NCBI GenBank assembly: GCA_900543305.1
Contig: UQQZ01000003.1
Span: 1 to 60,894, forward strand
Direction of reading: 5' to 3'
Source: an uncultured Oscillospiraceae bacterium
Lineage (GTDB): Bacteria; Bacillota; Clostridia; Oscillospirales; Acutalibacteraceae
DNA: 60,894 nucleotides
A model generated the notes under the pieces. The model searched no databases and was not told the DNA's origin. It was given only the letters and a program-made list of their open reading frames with translations. Shown in pieces: positions 14,825-22,344 of this stretch (its first letter is position 1; every line of letters begins with the position of its first letter). A program made the position numbers and the translations under genes.

Positions 14825-17050
14825 TTATTTCAGGTTTGGATAACGGGACACTCGCTGGTCATGGATCACTCCGTCCCAGTTCATGCCGAAGGCGTACCCA
14901 TAGGCGTTTCCAGCCTGGTCCACATAGACGTCCAGGTCAAAGGGCACGTCTTCCGAGTGGTGTTCCACTGTTTCCATATTGGCGGGAATTTCTACAGGCA
15001 GCAATCCGGAAGGTTCAGCCGCGCCGCTGACCAAGTCGAAGATGGCCTGTTTTTGCACGCCGAAGTCAATGAGGATCCCATCTGCGGCGGATTCCCATTC
15101 CTTGGGAACCGTGGGATTGTGCATGCGCAGGCAGACGATGACCGGCTTGTCCCCCATGACAGCTTTGGTGTCCAGGATCAGATCCAGATCCCCTTCGTTG
15201 GCGGCAGTGCCGGTTTTGCCACGATAGCTCCGGTTGGTAAAGTTTTCCCGGAAATCTCCCCCGGCAATGCTGGTTTCCCGGGCCTCCCTGGCCACATAGG
15301 GGCGGTATTGGAGGGAGACAGGCACATAGCCGTTTCCACCCTGATCCGCATCCTGCTGGGAGTAGCCGTCGGACAGGGGACTCTCTACAAAGACCAGAGC
15401 AAAATCCGCTTCCTGGGGGGTGTCAACCCGGTGGTAGTACTTCTCCACCAGACTGTCTTCCACAGGATCCACCGTTCGCTGAGGATCCATACCTCGGAAG
15501 AAATTTTTCCGGGCCTGGATGGTGCGGGAGGGGATATAGACTTTTTTGCCTTCGGTCAAAGGCAATGCGCCTTGGTTTTTCACCATGACCACAGACTGGA
15601 GCTGAGCCTGATACCCTGCCTGGGAGAAGGTTTCGCAGCCTACAATTTTTTTGCTTTCTTCCGGGTCTAGATAAGGATTTTCAAAGAGACCGCACCGGAA
15701 GATATTTTTCAGCAGCCGCACGGCTGAGGCTTCCATCCGGGCCCGCATGACCTGTTCCCCGTATTTTTCGCAGCCCAGCCGGTAGGCTTCCAGGATGGGT
15801 TCAATCCGGGAATTGCCTCCAAATTGGTCTACGCCGTTTTCGATGGCCAGTAAATGGCGCTCTGCCTCGGTGAGGGATTCCACCCCAAAACAGCGGCTCC
15901 CAAAGGAATCCATCACAGGGGCCGGATCTCCGGTGATCCCCCAGTCAGTGCAGACAATGCCCTCGTAGGAGTAGGTTTTCCGGAGCAGGTCAGAAATCAA
16001 GTATTCGCTGTAGGAGTTGCCCACATTTTTTCCATTTTTCGTGTCTTGATTCCAAGAAACCGTGTAGTAGGGCATAATGGCGGACACGGAGCCAGTAGGA
16101 CCATCCAGGTGGAAGGCTCCCTGAAGGAAGGGCTTCAGGTGAGTTTTCAAATTATTTCCCGGATAGACGGCGTATTTTCCAAAGGCGTAGTGGGCATCAC
16201 GTCCGCCTTCACAGGGACCGCCGCCGGGCCAATGCTTGGCCATGGCGCAGACGCTGTCTTTTCCCCAGCCATCAGGGCTGCCCTGGGTGGTCTGGAGGCT
16301 GTCACAGTAGATTTTTCCCAACTCGGTCACCTGATCGGGGTGGGTGCCAAAGGTGTCTTCAAACCGCATCCAGCGGGGTTCCGTGGCCAGATCCACCTGG
16401 GGAGAGAGGGCGGTGGTAATACCCAAGGCCCGGTATTCCTTGGAAATGGCGTTGCCAAACTGACGGCACAACTCTGGAGAGAAGGTGGCTGCCATGCCCA
16501 AGCCCTCGGGCCACTTGGAAACTTCTCCGCCGCCGCTTTTGTATTCCGCGCCCGCTTTGGAAGCCCCATGCCGGGGATCGCTGGACACGTTGACGGGGAT
16601 TCCCCAGGGAAGGGCTTCTGCGGCCTGCTGCATTTGGTTGCTCCACTGGGCAGCTGTTTCCGCGTCCTCCAATTTCATGACCAGAACGTGACGGATGTGA
16701 TCCTTTTCCAGGAACTGAATTTGCTGGTCGGTTAGGGCCCATTTTTCTTTGCCGCTTTCCAGGAAGGGTTTGCCGTCGTAGGTGGCAGGGAAGGGCTCTC
16801 CCGGCAAAGAGGGAACCATCTGATGGGGGGAGTACATCATCAGCCCGGCAATCTCCTCAATGCTCAGCCGGGATGCCAGATCCTGGGCCCGGGTCTGGTC
16901 ATCCAGACGCCAGTCTTCGTAGGGAAGCAGGGACCCAGTTCGGGCGGCATCTTTAAAGTAAAGGCCGTCCTGTTCCAAAACAGGAGCCGAAGTGGTGCCG
17001 ATGTCGGGACCATCGGGGTTTTTGTAAAGCCTGTAGTTCTTCTGAGACAT
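14825..17050 (-). CDS. Glycoside hydrolase family 3 (beta-glucosidase-like)
   Basis: About 741 residues, no signal peptide, so likely cytosolic and acting on imported oligosaccharides. The N-terminal GH3 barrel shows VNVSSDPRHG, LSPQVDLATEPRW, CAMAKHWPGGGPCEGGRDAH (Lys-His pair) and GIVCTDWGI, whose Asp is the expected nucleophile. The C-terminal GH3 domain starts near VMVKNQGALPL. ATG 17050 follows AAGGAGG. The last segment (NWDGVIHDQRVSRYPNL) is the usual end for this subgroup. Neighbouring GH172 and reductases suggest a local glycan-use cluster. Substrate specificity (glucose, xylose or other beta-linked sugar) is not clear. Confidence 0.9.
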   Translation of the reverse strand: MSQKNYRLYKNPDGPDIGTTSAPVLEQDGLYFKDAARTGSLLPYEDWRLDDQTRAQDLASRLSIEEIAGLMMYSPHQMVPSLPGEPFPATYDGKPFLESGKEKWALTDQQIQFLEKDHIRHVLVMKLEDAETAAQWSNQMQQAAEALPWGIPVNVSSDPRHGASKAGAEYKSGGGEVSKWPEGLGMAATFSPELCRQFGNAISKEYRALGITTALSPQVDLATEPRWMRFEDTFGTHPDQVTELGKIYCDSLQTTQGSPDGWGKDSVCAMAKHWPGGGPCEGGRDAHYAFGKYAVYPGNNLKTHLKPFLQGAFHLDGPTGSVSAIMPYYTVSWNQDTKNGKNVGNSYSEYLISDLLRKTYSYEGIVCTDWGITGDPAPVMDSFGSRCFGVESLTEAERHLLAIENGVDQFGGNSRIEPILEAYRLGCEKYGEQVMRARMEASAVRLLKNIFRCGLFENPYLDPEESKKIVGCETFSQAGYQAQLQSVVMVKNQGALPLTEGKKVYIPSRTIQARKNFFRGMDPQRTVDPVEDSLVEKYYHRVDTPQEADFALVFVESPLSDGYSQQDADQGGNGYVPVSLQYRPYVAREARETSIAGGDFRENFTNRSYRGKTGTAANEGDLDLILDTKAVMGDKPVIVCLRMHNPTVPKEWESAADGILIDFGVQKQAIFDLVSGAAEPSGLLPVEIPANMETVEHHSEDVPFDLDVYVDQAGNAYGYAFGMNWDGVIHDQRVSRYPNLK

Positions 17051-17240
17051 AGGTTTTCCTCCTTGATCATTTTTCCAGCATCCGGCCAAGTTTGCGAGAA
17101 ACCGCCTGAAGCCTATTCTTTTATTCATGATATCATAAATGAAACCATGTTCCAAGAAGTGAACCTTGAAAAACTTTTCTCAAAAAGCGCCAACGCCTTC
17201 AAAGAAAAAAAGAGCAGGCGCACCCAGCGCTTGCTCCAAC

Positions 17241-17317
17241 TGGCACCCCTGACCAGACTCTAACTGGTGGCCTACCGCTTAGGAGGCGGTCGCTCTATAC
17301 AACTGAGCTACAGGGGC
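17241..17317 (-). tRNA. tRNA-Arg(CCU) with U19-A56 instead of G19-C56
   Basis: Read on the minus strand it forms a complete cloverleaf: acceptor GCCCCTG/CAGGGGT (G1-U72), D stem GCTC/GAGC, anticodon stem ACCGC/GCGGT with loop CTCCTAA (anticodon CCU, reads AGG), a 5-nt variable loop, T stem ACCAG/CTGGT, discriminator G and encoded CCA. The D loop is AGTTGTATA, so position 19 is U rather than G. The T loop is TTAGAGT, so position 56 is A rather than C. The two changes restore a Watson-Crick elbow pair. It lies between the GH3 gene and rpsT. Confidence 0.9.
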
Positions 17318-17476
17318 AAATTCAATATGAAAACAAAAAGAGAACTTTTACACGGAGCTATTTTACAACACGGGGGGAACAATGTCAATTTGAATTTCAA
17401 AAAATCAAAAAATAACTTGCATTTTTGGCCTTCTCGTGGTATCATAATCTCTGCGTTCTAGAAGGAGGTGTGACTT

Positions 17477-17737
17477 ATGCCGAACATTAAATCTGCCAAA
17501 AAGCGCGTGAAGGTGATCGCCACCAAGACGATGCAGAACAAGGCCATCAACTCCCAGCTGAAGACGGAGATCAAGAAGGCCAACGCCGCTATTGCCGGCA
17601 ACACCGAGGACAAGGAAGCTGCTGTGCGCGTGGCCATCAAGAAGATCGACCAGGCTGCTGCCAAGGGGATCCTCCACAAGAATACCGCTGCCAGAAGAAA
17701 GTCCGCTCTCTCGAAGAAGCTCAACGCGAGTGCGTAA
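17477..17737 (+). CDS. rpsT: Ribosomal protein S20
   Basis: 86 residues, lysine- and alanine-rich. Family hallmarks are the start MPNIKSAKKRVKVIATKTMQ, INSQLKTEIKKA and the end GILHKNTAARRKSALSKKLN. It binds 16S rRNA early in small-subunit assembly. The ATG is preceded by GAAGGAGGTG. It is monocistronic, followed by a terminator at 17771-17812. Codon use is strongly biased to CTG/AAG as in highly expressed genes. Confidence 0.98.
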   Translation: MPNIKSAKKRVKVIATKTMQNKAINSQLKTEIKKANAAIAGNTEDKEAAVRVAIKKIDQAAAKGILHKNTAARRKSALSKKLNASA

Positions 17738-17770
17738 ACTTCTGCTACCGAGGATCGGTGGAGCATAAAA

Positions 17771-17812
17771 AACAGTGCGCAGGGCTGATTCAGCCGCTGC
17801 GCTGTTTTTTTA
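17771..17812 (+). terminator. Terminator after rpsT
   Basis: The CAGTGCGCAGGGCTG arm pairs, with small bulges, to CAGCCGCTGCGCTG and is followed by seven T residues. Confidence 0.85.
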
Positions 17813-17845
17813 CCGTGATGAAAGGCTATATGCCTATTTTTTTGG

Positions 17846-17874
17846 TTGACTTTTTCAGTGAGATTGGGTATCAT
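17846..17874 (+). promoter_or_regulatory. Promoter of the small membrane peptide gene
   Basis: TTGACT (17846-17851), 17-base spacer, TATCAT (17869-17874), about 45 nt before the start codon. Confidence 0.65.
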
Positions 17875-17920
17875 TAACTAGAAAGAACGGGATACACTAA
17901 AGTTCTGGAGGTGCTCATAG

Positions 17921-18070
17921 ATGAAAAAAGGAAGCAAGCTGGCCTTGTTGATCGGCATCGTGGCCGCCATTGCCGCAGTAGTGGCTGCTCTTTCGGCATT
18001 GCTGCTCTATCTGGACAAGAAAAAGGACGACGAGGAATTGGAGCACTATTTGGATTGCTCGATTCAGTAA
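17921..18070 (+). CDS. Single-pass membrane peptide (49 residues)
   Basis: ATG 17921 after CTGGAGGTG, TAA 18068-18070. A basic start (MKKGSK) leads into one alanine/valine-rich helix, LIGIVAAIAAVVAALSALLL, then a charged cytoplasmic tail LDKKKDDEELEHYLDC. It has its own promoter and terminator, so it is a genuine monocistronic small gene. The positive N-terminus with a highly charged C-terminus leaves topology ambiguous. Function unknown. The size resembles small stress-type membrane proteins rather than a toxin of the holin-like family. Confidence 0.75.
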   Translation: MKKGSKLALLIGIVAAIAAVVAALSALLLYLDKKKDDEELEHYLDCSIQ

Positions 18071-18080
18071 ACCTAAGAAG

Positions 18081-18107
18081 GCGGCGGGTTGACCTGCCGC
18101 TTTTTTA
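18081..18107 (+). terminator. Terminator after the small membrane peptide gene
   Basis: GCGGC(G)GGT-TGA-CCTGCCGC followed by TTTTTTATC. Confidence 0.85.
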
Positions 18108-18143
18108 TCTTTTCTAAAGGATTGAAATGGGAGGAATCTTGGA

Positions 18144-19061
18144 ATGAAACAAATGAAACTGGGAAAAAGCGGTGTTACGGTACCCGCCATTGGCGTAGGG
18201 TGCATGCGCATCAGCAAAATGGGGGAGGAAGCTCTTTCTGCTTACATTCACACGGCCCTGGATTGCGGGGTCAATTTCTTTGACCATGCGGATATTTACG
18301 GTGGGGGAGAATGTGAGGCCCTGTTCGGAAACGTGCTTCAGAAGGAGCCGGGTTTGCGGGACAAGCTGATTCTCCAAAGCAAATGCGGCATCCGTCCGGG
18401 ACTGTACGATTTCTCCAAAGAGCACATCCTGGAAAGCGTAGAACATATTCTGCAGCGGCTCCATACGGATCACTTGGACTTCTTGCTGCTGCACCGTCCT
18501 GACGCCCTCATGGAGCCTGAGGAAGTGGGAGAAGCTTTTTCCCAGCTGGAACAGCAGGGAAAGGTGCTCCACTTTGGCGTCAGCAATTTTGATGCCCGCC
18601 AGTTAGAGCTGTTGCAATCGGGATTGTCTCAGCCTCTTTGCGCCAATCAGATGCAGTTTAGCCTGATGCACGCTGGGATGATTTCCCACGGCTTGGAAGC
18701 CAATACCGCATTCCCCCATTCTGCAGACCGGGATGGAGAAGTGTTGGATTATTGCCGGCTTCACCAGGTGACAGTCCAGGCATGGTCTCCCTTCCAGTAC
18801 GGATTTTTTGAAGGGGTATTCATCGACAACGAAAAATTCCCTCAGCTCAATGAGAAACTGGGGGAGTGCTCCGAAAAATATGGGATTTCCAAGACAGCCT
18901 TGGCTGTGGCCTGGATCCTCCGTCATCCGGCGAAGATTCAGACCATTGTGGGGACCACCAACTCGGAGCGGCTGAAGGATATCTGTACTGCCTGTCAGAT
19001 TCAGCTGTCTCGAGAGGATTGGTACGCCCTGTATTTGGCGGCCGGCAATCAGCTGCCTTGA
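18144..19061 (+). CDS. Aldo/keto reductase, YdhF-like
   Basis: 305 residues. Single TIM-barrel NAD(P)H oxidoreductase with MKLGKSGVTVPAIGVGCMRI, VNFFDHADIYGGG (catalytic Asp and Tyr), LILQSKCGIRP (catalytic Lys), DFLLLHRPD (His) and KVLHFGVSNFD. The full catalytic tetrad is present. The C-terminal WILRHPAKIQTIVGTTNSER is the cofactor-binding loop typical of this subgroup. The start has GGAGG upstream. It stands alone between two terminators. Natural substrate is unknown; carbonyl detoxification or sugar reduction are common roles. Confidence 0.93.
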   Translation: MKQMKLGKSGVTVPAIGVGCMRISKMGEEALSAYIHTALDCGVNFFDHADIYGGGECEALFGNVLQKEPGLRDKLILQSKCGIRPGLYDFSKEHILESVEHILQRLHTDHLDFLLLHRPDALMEPEEVGEAFSQLEQQGKVLHFGVSNFDARQLELLQSGLSQPLCANQMQFSLMHAGMISHGLEANTAFPHSADRDGEVLDYCRLHQVTVQAWSPFQYGFFEGVFIDNEKFPQLNEKLGECSEKYGISKTALAVAWILRHPAKIQTIVGTTNSERLKDICTACQIQLSREDWYALYLAAGNQLP

Positions 19062-19080
19062 TGGAAACGGGAAAACAAGA

Positions 19081-19117
19081 AAAGGAGCTTTCTCCAAGAG
19101 GGAAAGCTCCTTTTTTG
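19081..19117. terminator. Bidirectional terminator
   Basis: AAAGGAGCTTTC / GAAAGCTCCTTTT with a 9-nt loop, followed by a T-run, between the convergent reductase and spoVAE. Confidence 0.9.
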
Positions 19118-19121
19118 CGGG

Positions 19122-19478
19122 TTAGGACTTGTCTCGGGGTTTTGCCACCAGGGCGGCCACGTAGCCAAAGAAAATGGCGGCTGTTGTGCCTGCTGCGCCG
19201 GCGGTAAGGCCTCCGGTAAACGCTCCCAGGAATCCCTGTTCCGCCACGGCCTTCCGTACCCCTTCGGAAAGAGCCCAGCCAAATCCGGTCAGGGGAACCG
19301 TTGCGCCGCATCCGGCGAATTCCGCCAGGGGCTCATAAATGCCCAAGGCCCCCAGGGCCACCCCGGCGGTGACAAACAAAACCATGATCCGAGCCGGAGT
19401 CAAGCGGGTCAGATCGATGAGCAGCTGGCCCACCACGCAGATCAGCCCTCCTACCCAAAAGGCATTGACGTATTCCAT
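19122..19478 (-). CDS. spoVAE: Stage V sporulation protein AE (SpoVA channel component)
   Basis: 118 residues and strongly hydrophobic, with three to four membrane helices. The SpoVAE signature is seen in FWVGGLICVVGQLLIDLTRL, TPARIMVLFVTAGVALGALG, YEPLAEFAGCGATVPLTGFG and AFTGGLTAGAAGTTAAIFFG. SpoVA proteins form the spore inner-membrane channel that moves dipicolinic acid. The usual partners spoVAC and spoVAD are not next to it, so the cluster is split or this is an extra copy. ATG follows GGAAGGG. It shows the organism belongs to a spore-forming lineage. Confidence 0.92.
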   Translation of the reverse strand: MEYVNAFWVGGLICVVGQLLIDLTRLTPARIMVLFVTAGVALGALGIYEPLAEFAGCGATVPLTGFGWALSEGVRKAVAEQGFLGAFTGGLTAGAAGTTAAIFFGYVAALVAKPRDKS

Positions 19479-19546
19479 GGATACCCTTCCTTTCTCCCGG
19501 TTAGTATGGGAGAAAGAAAGAGAAACTATACGGTAAAAACTACAAT

Positions 19547-20368
19547 TTATTGCCCCAGGGTTCCTGCCTCTTCCAGAAGGGAGCCCAGTTCCGCCAAGTT
19601 TTCCACAACCAAATCGGGCTTTGTGGAACTTTTTGCGAGAAGTTCGGGGGTGGTTTCCCCACTCATGACCAGCACAGAAAGCACCTGAGTCCCTTCCGCC
19701 ACTACAATATCCGTATAGAGTCTGTCACCCACCACAGCCATTTCTTCCGGCTTGCATCCCGTTTGCCGCAGCATATAACGGAGCGTGTGGGGAGAAGGTT
19801 TTCCAAAAAATTCACACTGAACTCCTGTGGAAGCCTTTACCAGAGCGGCGATGGAGCCGCAGTCGGGGATAAATCCCCCTTCTACCGGGCAATTCCAGTC
19901 CGGATTAACTCCGTACACCGGCTTTCCGGCCCGGATCAAATCACAGGCAATCCGGAGCTTTTCGTAGGTCAGTGTGGTATCGAAGCCCAGGATGACCACA
20001 TCCGCATCCTCACCCAGGGAGAAGCCAGCCTTCTGAAAATCCTCCAACAGGGGAGGTGTGCCCACCACATAACACCGGGCTCCTGGATGGTGTTCCTTGA
20101 GCCACTCCAAAATCACTCCGTTGGAGATGAGCATTTTTTCCGGCGGCAATAAAATTCCCATCCGGTTCAGTTTTGCCAGATAGGCCTCCCGGTTTTTGGA
20201 GCTGTTGTTTGTGAAAAAGTAGAAGTCCCGGCCGCTTTTCCCAACTTGTTCCAGAAACCTCTTGGTAAAGGGGAAAAGGCTTTCCCCCAGGTAGATAGTC
20301 CCATCCATATCCAGCACGAATACCTTTACCTGCTGCAGCCGTTCCCTGAGAGCTTGTTTTCCTTCCAT
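19547..20368 (-). CDS. HAD-IIA family phosphatase (NagD-like)
   Basis: About 273 residues. HAD motif I is VFVLDMDGTIYLG (two catalytic Asp), motif II FFTNNSSKN, the conserved Lys is in the GKPSP segment and motif III/IV GDRLYTDI. The C2a cap order matches NagD, AraL and 4-nitrophenylphosphatase relatives. The substrate is likely a small sugar phosphate or nucleotide. ATG 20368 lies behind AAAGGATG. It is 70 bp from the sigma-like gene upstream on the same strand. Confidence 0.92.
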   Translation of the reverse strand: MEGKQALRERLQQVKVFVLDMDGTIYLGESLFPFTKRFLEQVGKSGRDFYFFTNNSSKNREAYLAKLNRMGILLPPEKMLISNGVILEWLKEHHPGARCYVVGTPPLLEDFQKAGFSLGEDADVVILGFDTTLTYEKLRIACDLIRAGKPVYGVNPDWNCPVEGGFIPDCGSIAALVKASTGVQCEFFGKPSPHTLRYMLRQTGCKPEEMAVVGDRLYTDIVVAEGTQVLSVLVMSGETTPELLAKSSTKPDLVVENLAELGSLLEEAGTLGQ

Positions 20369-20438
20369 GATGCCACATCCTTTCTCTCTGGGAATCATTA
20401 TAGCAGTTTTTCCCCACCCCCGCAATTGGAGGGCACCT

Positions 20439-20753
20439 TCATTCCTCTCGGGTCAAACGGGCGATTCCTGCATAGGAGACAGCGTGTTCCAAGCGGTTTT
20501 TGGCTTTTTCCAAGTGGCGGCACACAGTGCTCTTATTGACTCCCAACAAAACCCCGGCTTCTTTTAAAGTCAGTCCCTGGAAGACGCAGAGCTCGATGCA
20601 TTGCCGCTGCCGGGGAGTGAGATCTTGTTCCATGGCCATGCGCAGGACTTTCCCTGCCTGATTCAGTTCTCCCCGATTGGTGGAGGCGCCGCTCCAGGGA
20701 AAGTGGGTGACCTGCTCCATGAGATCCAGGCTCAGATGTTTGGAAACCATCAT
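20439..20753 (-). CDS. Sigma-70 region 4-like HTH regulator
   Basis: 104 residues. The C-terminal half is a region-4 helix-turn-helix: LTPRQRQCIELCVFQGLTLK, then EAGVLLGVNKSTVCRHLEKA. There is no region 2, so it is not a complete sigma factor. It is more like the small sigma-like HTH proteins that act with a partner. The ATG overlaps the stop of the upstream 71-residue gene by four bases (ATGA), indicating translational coupling. It may regulate the operon promoter at 21013-21041. Target genes are unknown. Confidence 0.8.
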   Translation of the reverse strand: MMVSKHLSLDLMEQVTHFPWSGASTNRGELNQAGKVLRMAMEQDLTPRQRQCIELCVFQGLTLKEAGVLLGVNKSTVCRHLEKAKNRLEHAVSYAGIARLTREE

Positions 20754-20965
20754 GAGCCGCTCCTTTCCCGATAGGCCCTGGCGGCCAGGAGTTTAGCGGT
20801 GTGGGTGCAATCCAGGTACATGTCGTACAAGATGGCCAACCGCCGTTGACGCAGGATTTGTTCTCCCTTGTTTCCTGTTTTTGGTTCTCTGCGAATTTGG
20901 TTCATGCGTTCTTTGACCCGGGAAGCTTCTCTCCAATAGGATTCGCTCCACACCCGATAATCCAT
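20750..20965 (-). CDS. Small basic protein coupled to the sigma-like regulator
   Basis: 71 residues starting MDYRVWSESYWREASRVKER, rich in Arg/Lys and predicted all-helical (RQRRLAILYDMYLDCTHTAK). It overlaps the downstream sigma-like gene by ATGA. The spacing and helical, basic character suggest a partner that could supply promoter or core-polymerase contacts missing from the region-4-only protein. That is inference; I recognise no family. Confidence 0.7.
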   Translation of the reverse strand: MDYRVWSESYWREASRVKERMNQIRREPKTGNKGEQILRQRRLAILYDMYLDCTHTAKLLAARAYRERSGS

Positions 20966-21012
20966 GTCACCAGCCCCTTTCGATTCGAACAGACGTTCCT
21001 TTCGCGGGCCTT

Positions 21013-21041
21013 ACTGTATCAGAGAGAGGAGCAAATTGCAA
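21013..21041 (-). promoter_or_regulatory. Promoter of the sigma-like operon
   Basis: On the minus strand TTGCAA (21041-21036), 17-base spacer, TACAGT (21018-21013), about 45 bases before the start of the 71-residue gene. Confidence 0.6.
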
Positions 21042-21110
21042 GGCTTTTTTTAAAAAAAAGAGAACAAATTTTCGAGAAAGCATTTCTTGGAAATCTTCCC
21101 GGAAAGGGGG

Positions 21111-21139
21111 TGTTATTTTTCCCCGCTATGCGGTATAAT
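21111..21139 (+). promoter_or_regulatory. Promoter of the 21181 gene
   Basis: Perfect TATAAT at 21134-21139 with a weak -35 (TGTTAT, 21111-21116) at 17 bases. It is divergent from the sigma-like operon promoter, with about 70 bases between. Confidence 0.5.
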
Positions 21140-21180
21140 AGACAAAAGAAACGCCCTTTAGGGGAAAGGAAGGTATCGGT

Positions 21181-21633
21181 ATGGAATTTTTGAAAAACAT
21201 TGGCCGGGCCGTCAGTGAAGCGGCCAGCTATCTGGGAGAAAAGAACCGCCGTGCCGCGCAGCTCAGCCGCATTCGCACGGTGATTCGCTGCCAGGAAAAG
21301 GCTGCGGAAAAGGAATATCTGGCTCTGGGCCGTTTTTACTACAACAATCTGCGGGACAAGGACAATCCTGTTACCGAGCCCCATTGTGCCAATCTGGATC
21401 ATTTGGAGGAGGGCTTGGACCGGGCTCTCAAGCAGCTGGAGAAATTCTACACCAATCCCCAGTCGGATCGGGAGGAAATCTCTCTGGATGATGTGACGGC
21501 CTACGACCAGGACCCCATTGTGGAAGGGGAGCCGGAGACGGTTACGGAAGAAACTTCTGAGGCCCAGGAAGCGCCTCAAGCCCCTGCGGAAAAGCCCGTG
21601 GAGGAGATTGAGAACCTGCCTTTTGAAGGCTGA
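21181..21633 (+). CDS. Conserved helical protein of unknown function
   Basis: 150 residues, soluble. The N-terminal two thirds is helical (MEFLKNIGRAVSEAASYLGE, EKEYLALGRFYYNNL, EEGLDRALKQLEKFYTNPQ) and may form a coiled coil. The last 45 residues are acidic, Pro/Glu-rich and probably disordered. The length and layout resemble small zinc-ribbon-partner proteins of Clostridia, and it lies only 23 bp ahead of the CpXC gene, so the two are likely one operon. Function unknown. Confidence 0.75.
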   Translation: MEFLKNIGRAVSEAASYLGEKNRRAAQLSRIRTVIRCQEKAAEKEYLALGRFYYNNLRDKDNPVTEPHCANLDHLEEGLDRALKQLEKFYTNPQSDREEISLDDVTAYDQDPIVEGEPETVTEETSEAQEAPQAPAEKPVEEIENLPFEG

Positions 21634-21656
21634 TCAGGTAGGGGGAATCAAAGGGA

Positions 21657-22286
21657 ATGTCAACGGAAATCTCAAAGGACATCATCTGCCCACAGTGCGG
21701 GGAGTCCCAGAAATACAGGCTGTATGCCAGCATTAACGCCAAGGAGAACCCGGAACTGAAGCGGAGGGTGCTCAATGAGACCCTGTTTGATTGGCGTTGC
21801 AACCGGTGCAATTATTTTGCAGCCATGGCATACTCCTTTTTGTACACGGATCCCGAGGCGGGATACATTATCTGTGTCACGCCGGCAGGGGAAGAAAATG
21901 TTGCCGAACCCACCCAGGAGATCCAGTCTTTTACCAAGCGCACAGTAAAAAATCTGGCGGAGCTCAAAGAGAAGATCTTGATTTTTGACGCCGGATACGA
22001 CGATGTGGCAGTGGAGCTGGTGAAGAGCGCCCTGTGTACCATCATTCGGCGGACGTACCAAGTAAATCGGGTTCACGCCTATTTTAGCAGGATTCACGAG
22101 GGGGAAATGGAATTTGCCATTTTCCTGCCCCGAAAGTACGAGCCAGTTTACCATTCCACCCGATTGGAGGTATACAGCCAGTCCCAGGAGGTCCTGCGGT
22201 CCCTGGATTTTGTAGATCCTCAGGGATTTGCCAAGGTGGATTCCAAGCTGGCCAAAAAGATCCTGGAAGACTATCAAAACATTTGA
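21657..22286 (+). CDS. CpXC-domain protein
   Basis: 209 residues. The N-terminal zinc-finger-like part has IICPQCGESQKYRLYASINA, the diagnostic C-P-X-C motif, and a second pair FDWRCNRCNYF. The remainder follows the CpXC pattern (AYSFLYTDPEAGYIICVTP). The C-terminal half (ELVKSALCTIIRRTYQVNRV) is helical with strands. Family function is unknown. It is the second gene of a two-gene operon ending at a strong terminator. Confidence 0.88.
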   Translation: MSTEISKDIICPQCGESQKYRLYASINAKENPELKRRVLNETLFDWRCNRCNYFAAMAYSFLYTDPEAGYIICVTPAGEENVAEPTQEIQSFTKRTVKNLAELKEKILIFDAGYDDVAVELVKSALCTIIRRTYQVNRVHAYFSRIHEGEMEFAIFLPRKYEPVYHSTRLEVYSQSQEVLRSLDFVDPQGFAKVDSKLAKKILEDYQNI

Positions 22287-22308
22287 AGCGGCGCCGGTTT
22301 ACCGGCAG

Positions 22309-22342
22309 AAAAAAGCCTCGGGAGTTTTCCCGAGGCTTTTTG
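22309..22342. terminator. Bidirectional terminator
   Basis: AAAAAGCCTCGGGA-GTTT-TCCCGAGGCTTTTT, between the convergent CpXC operon and the solute-binding protein gene. Confidence 0.92.
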
Positions 22343-22344
22343 TG

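Noticed and set aside
17241..17317. tRNA-Arg gene as the integration site of the mobile element
   Set aside because: The accessory region ends some 6 kb away, no direct repeat of the tRNA 3' end was seen, and serine recombinases seldom use tRNA genes.
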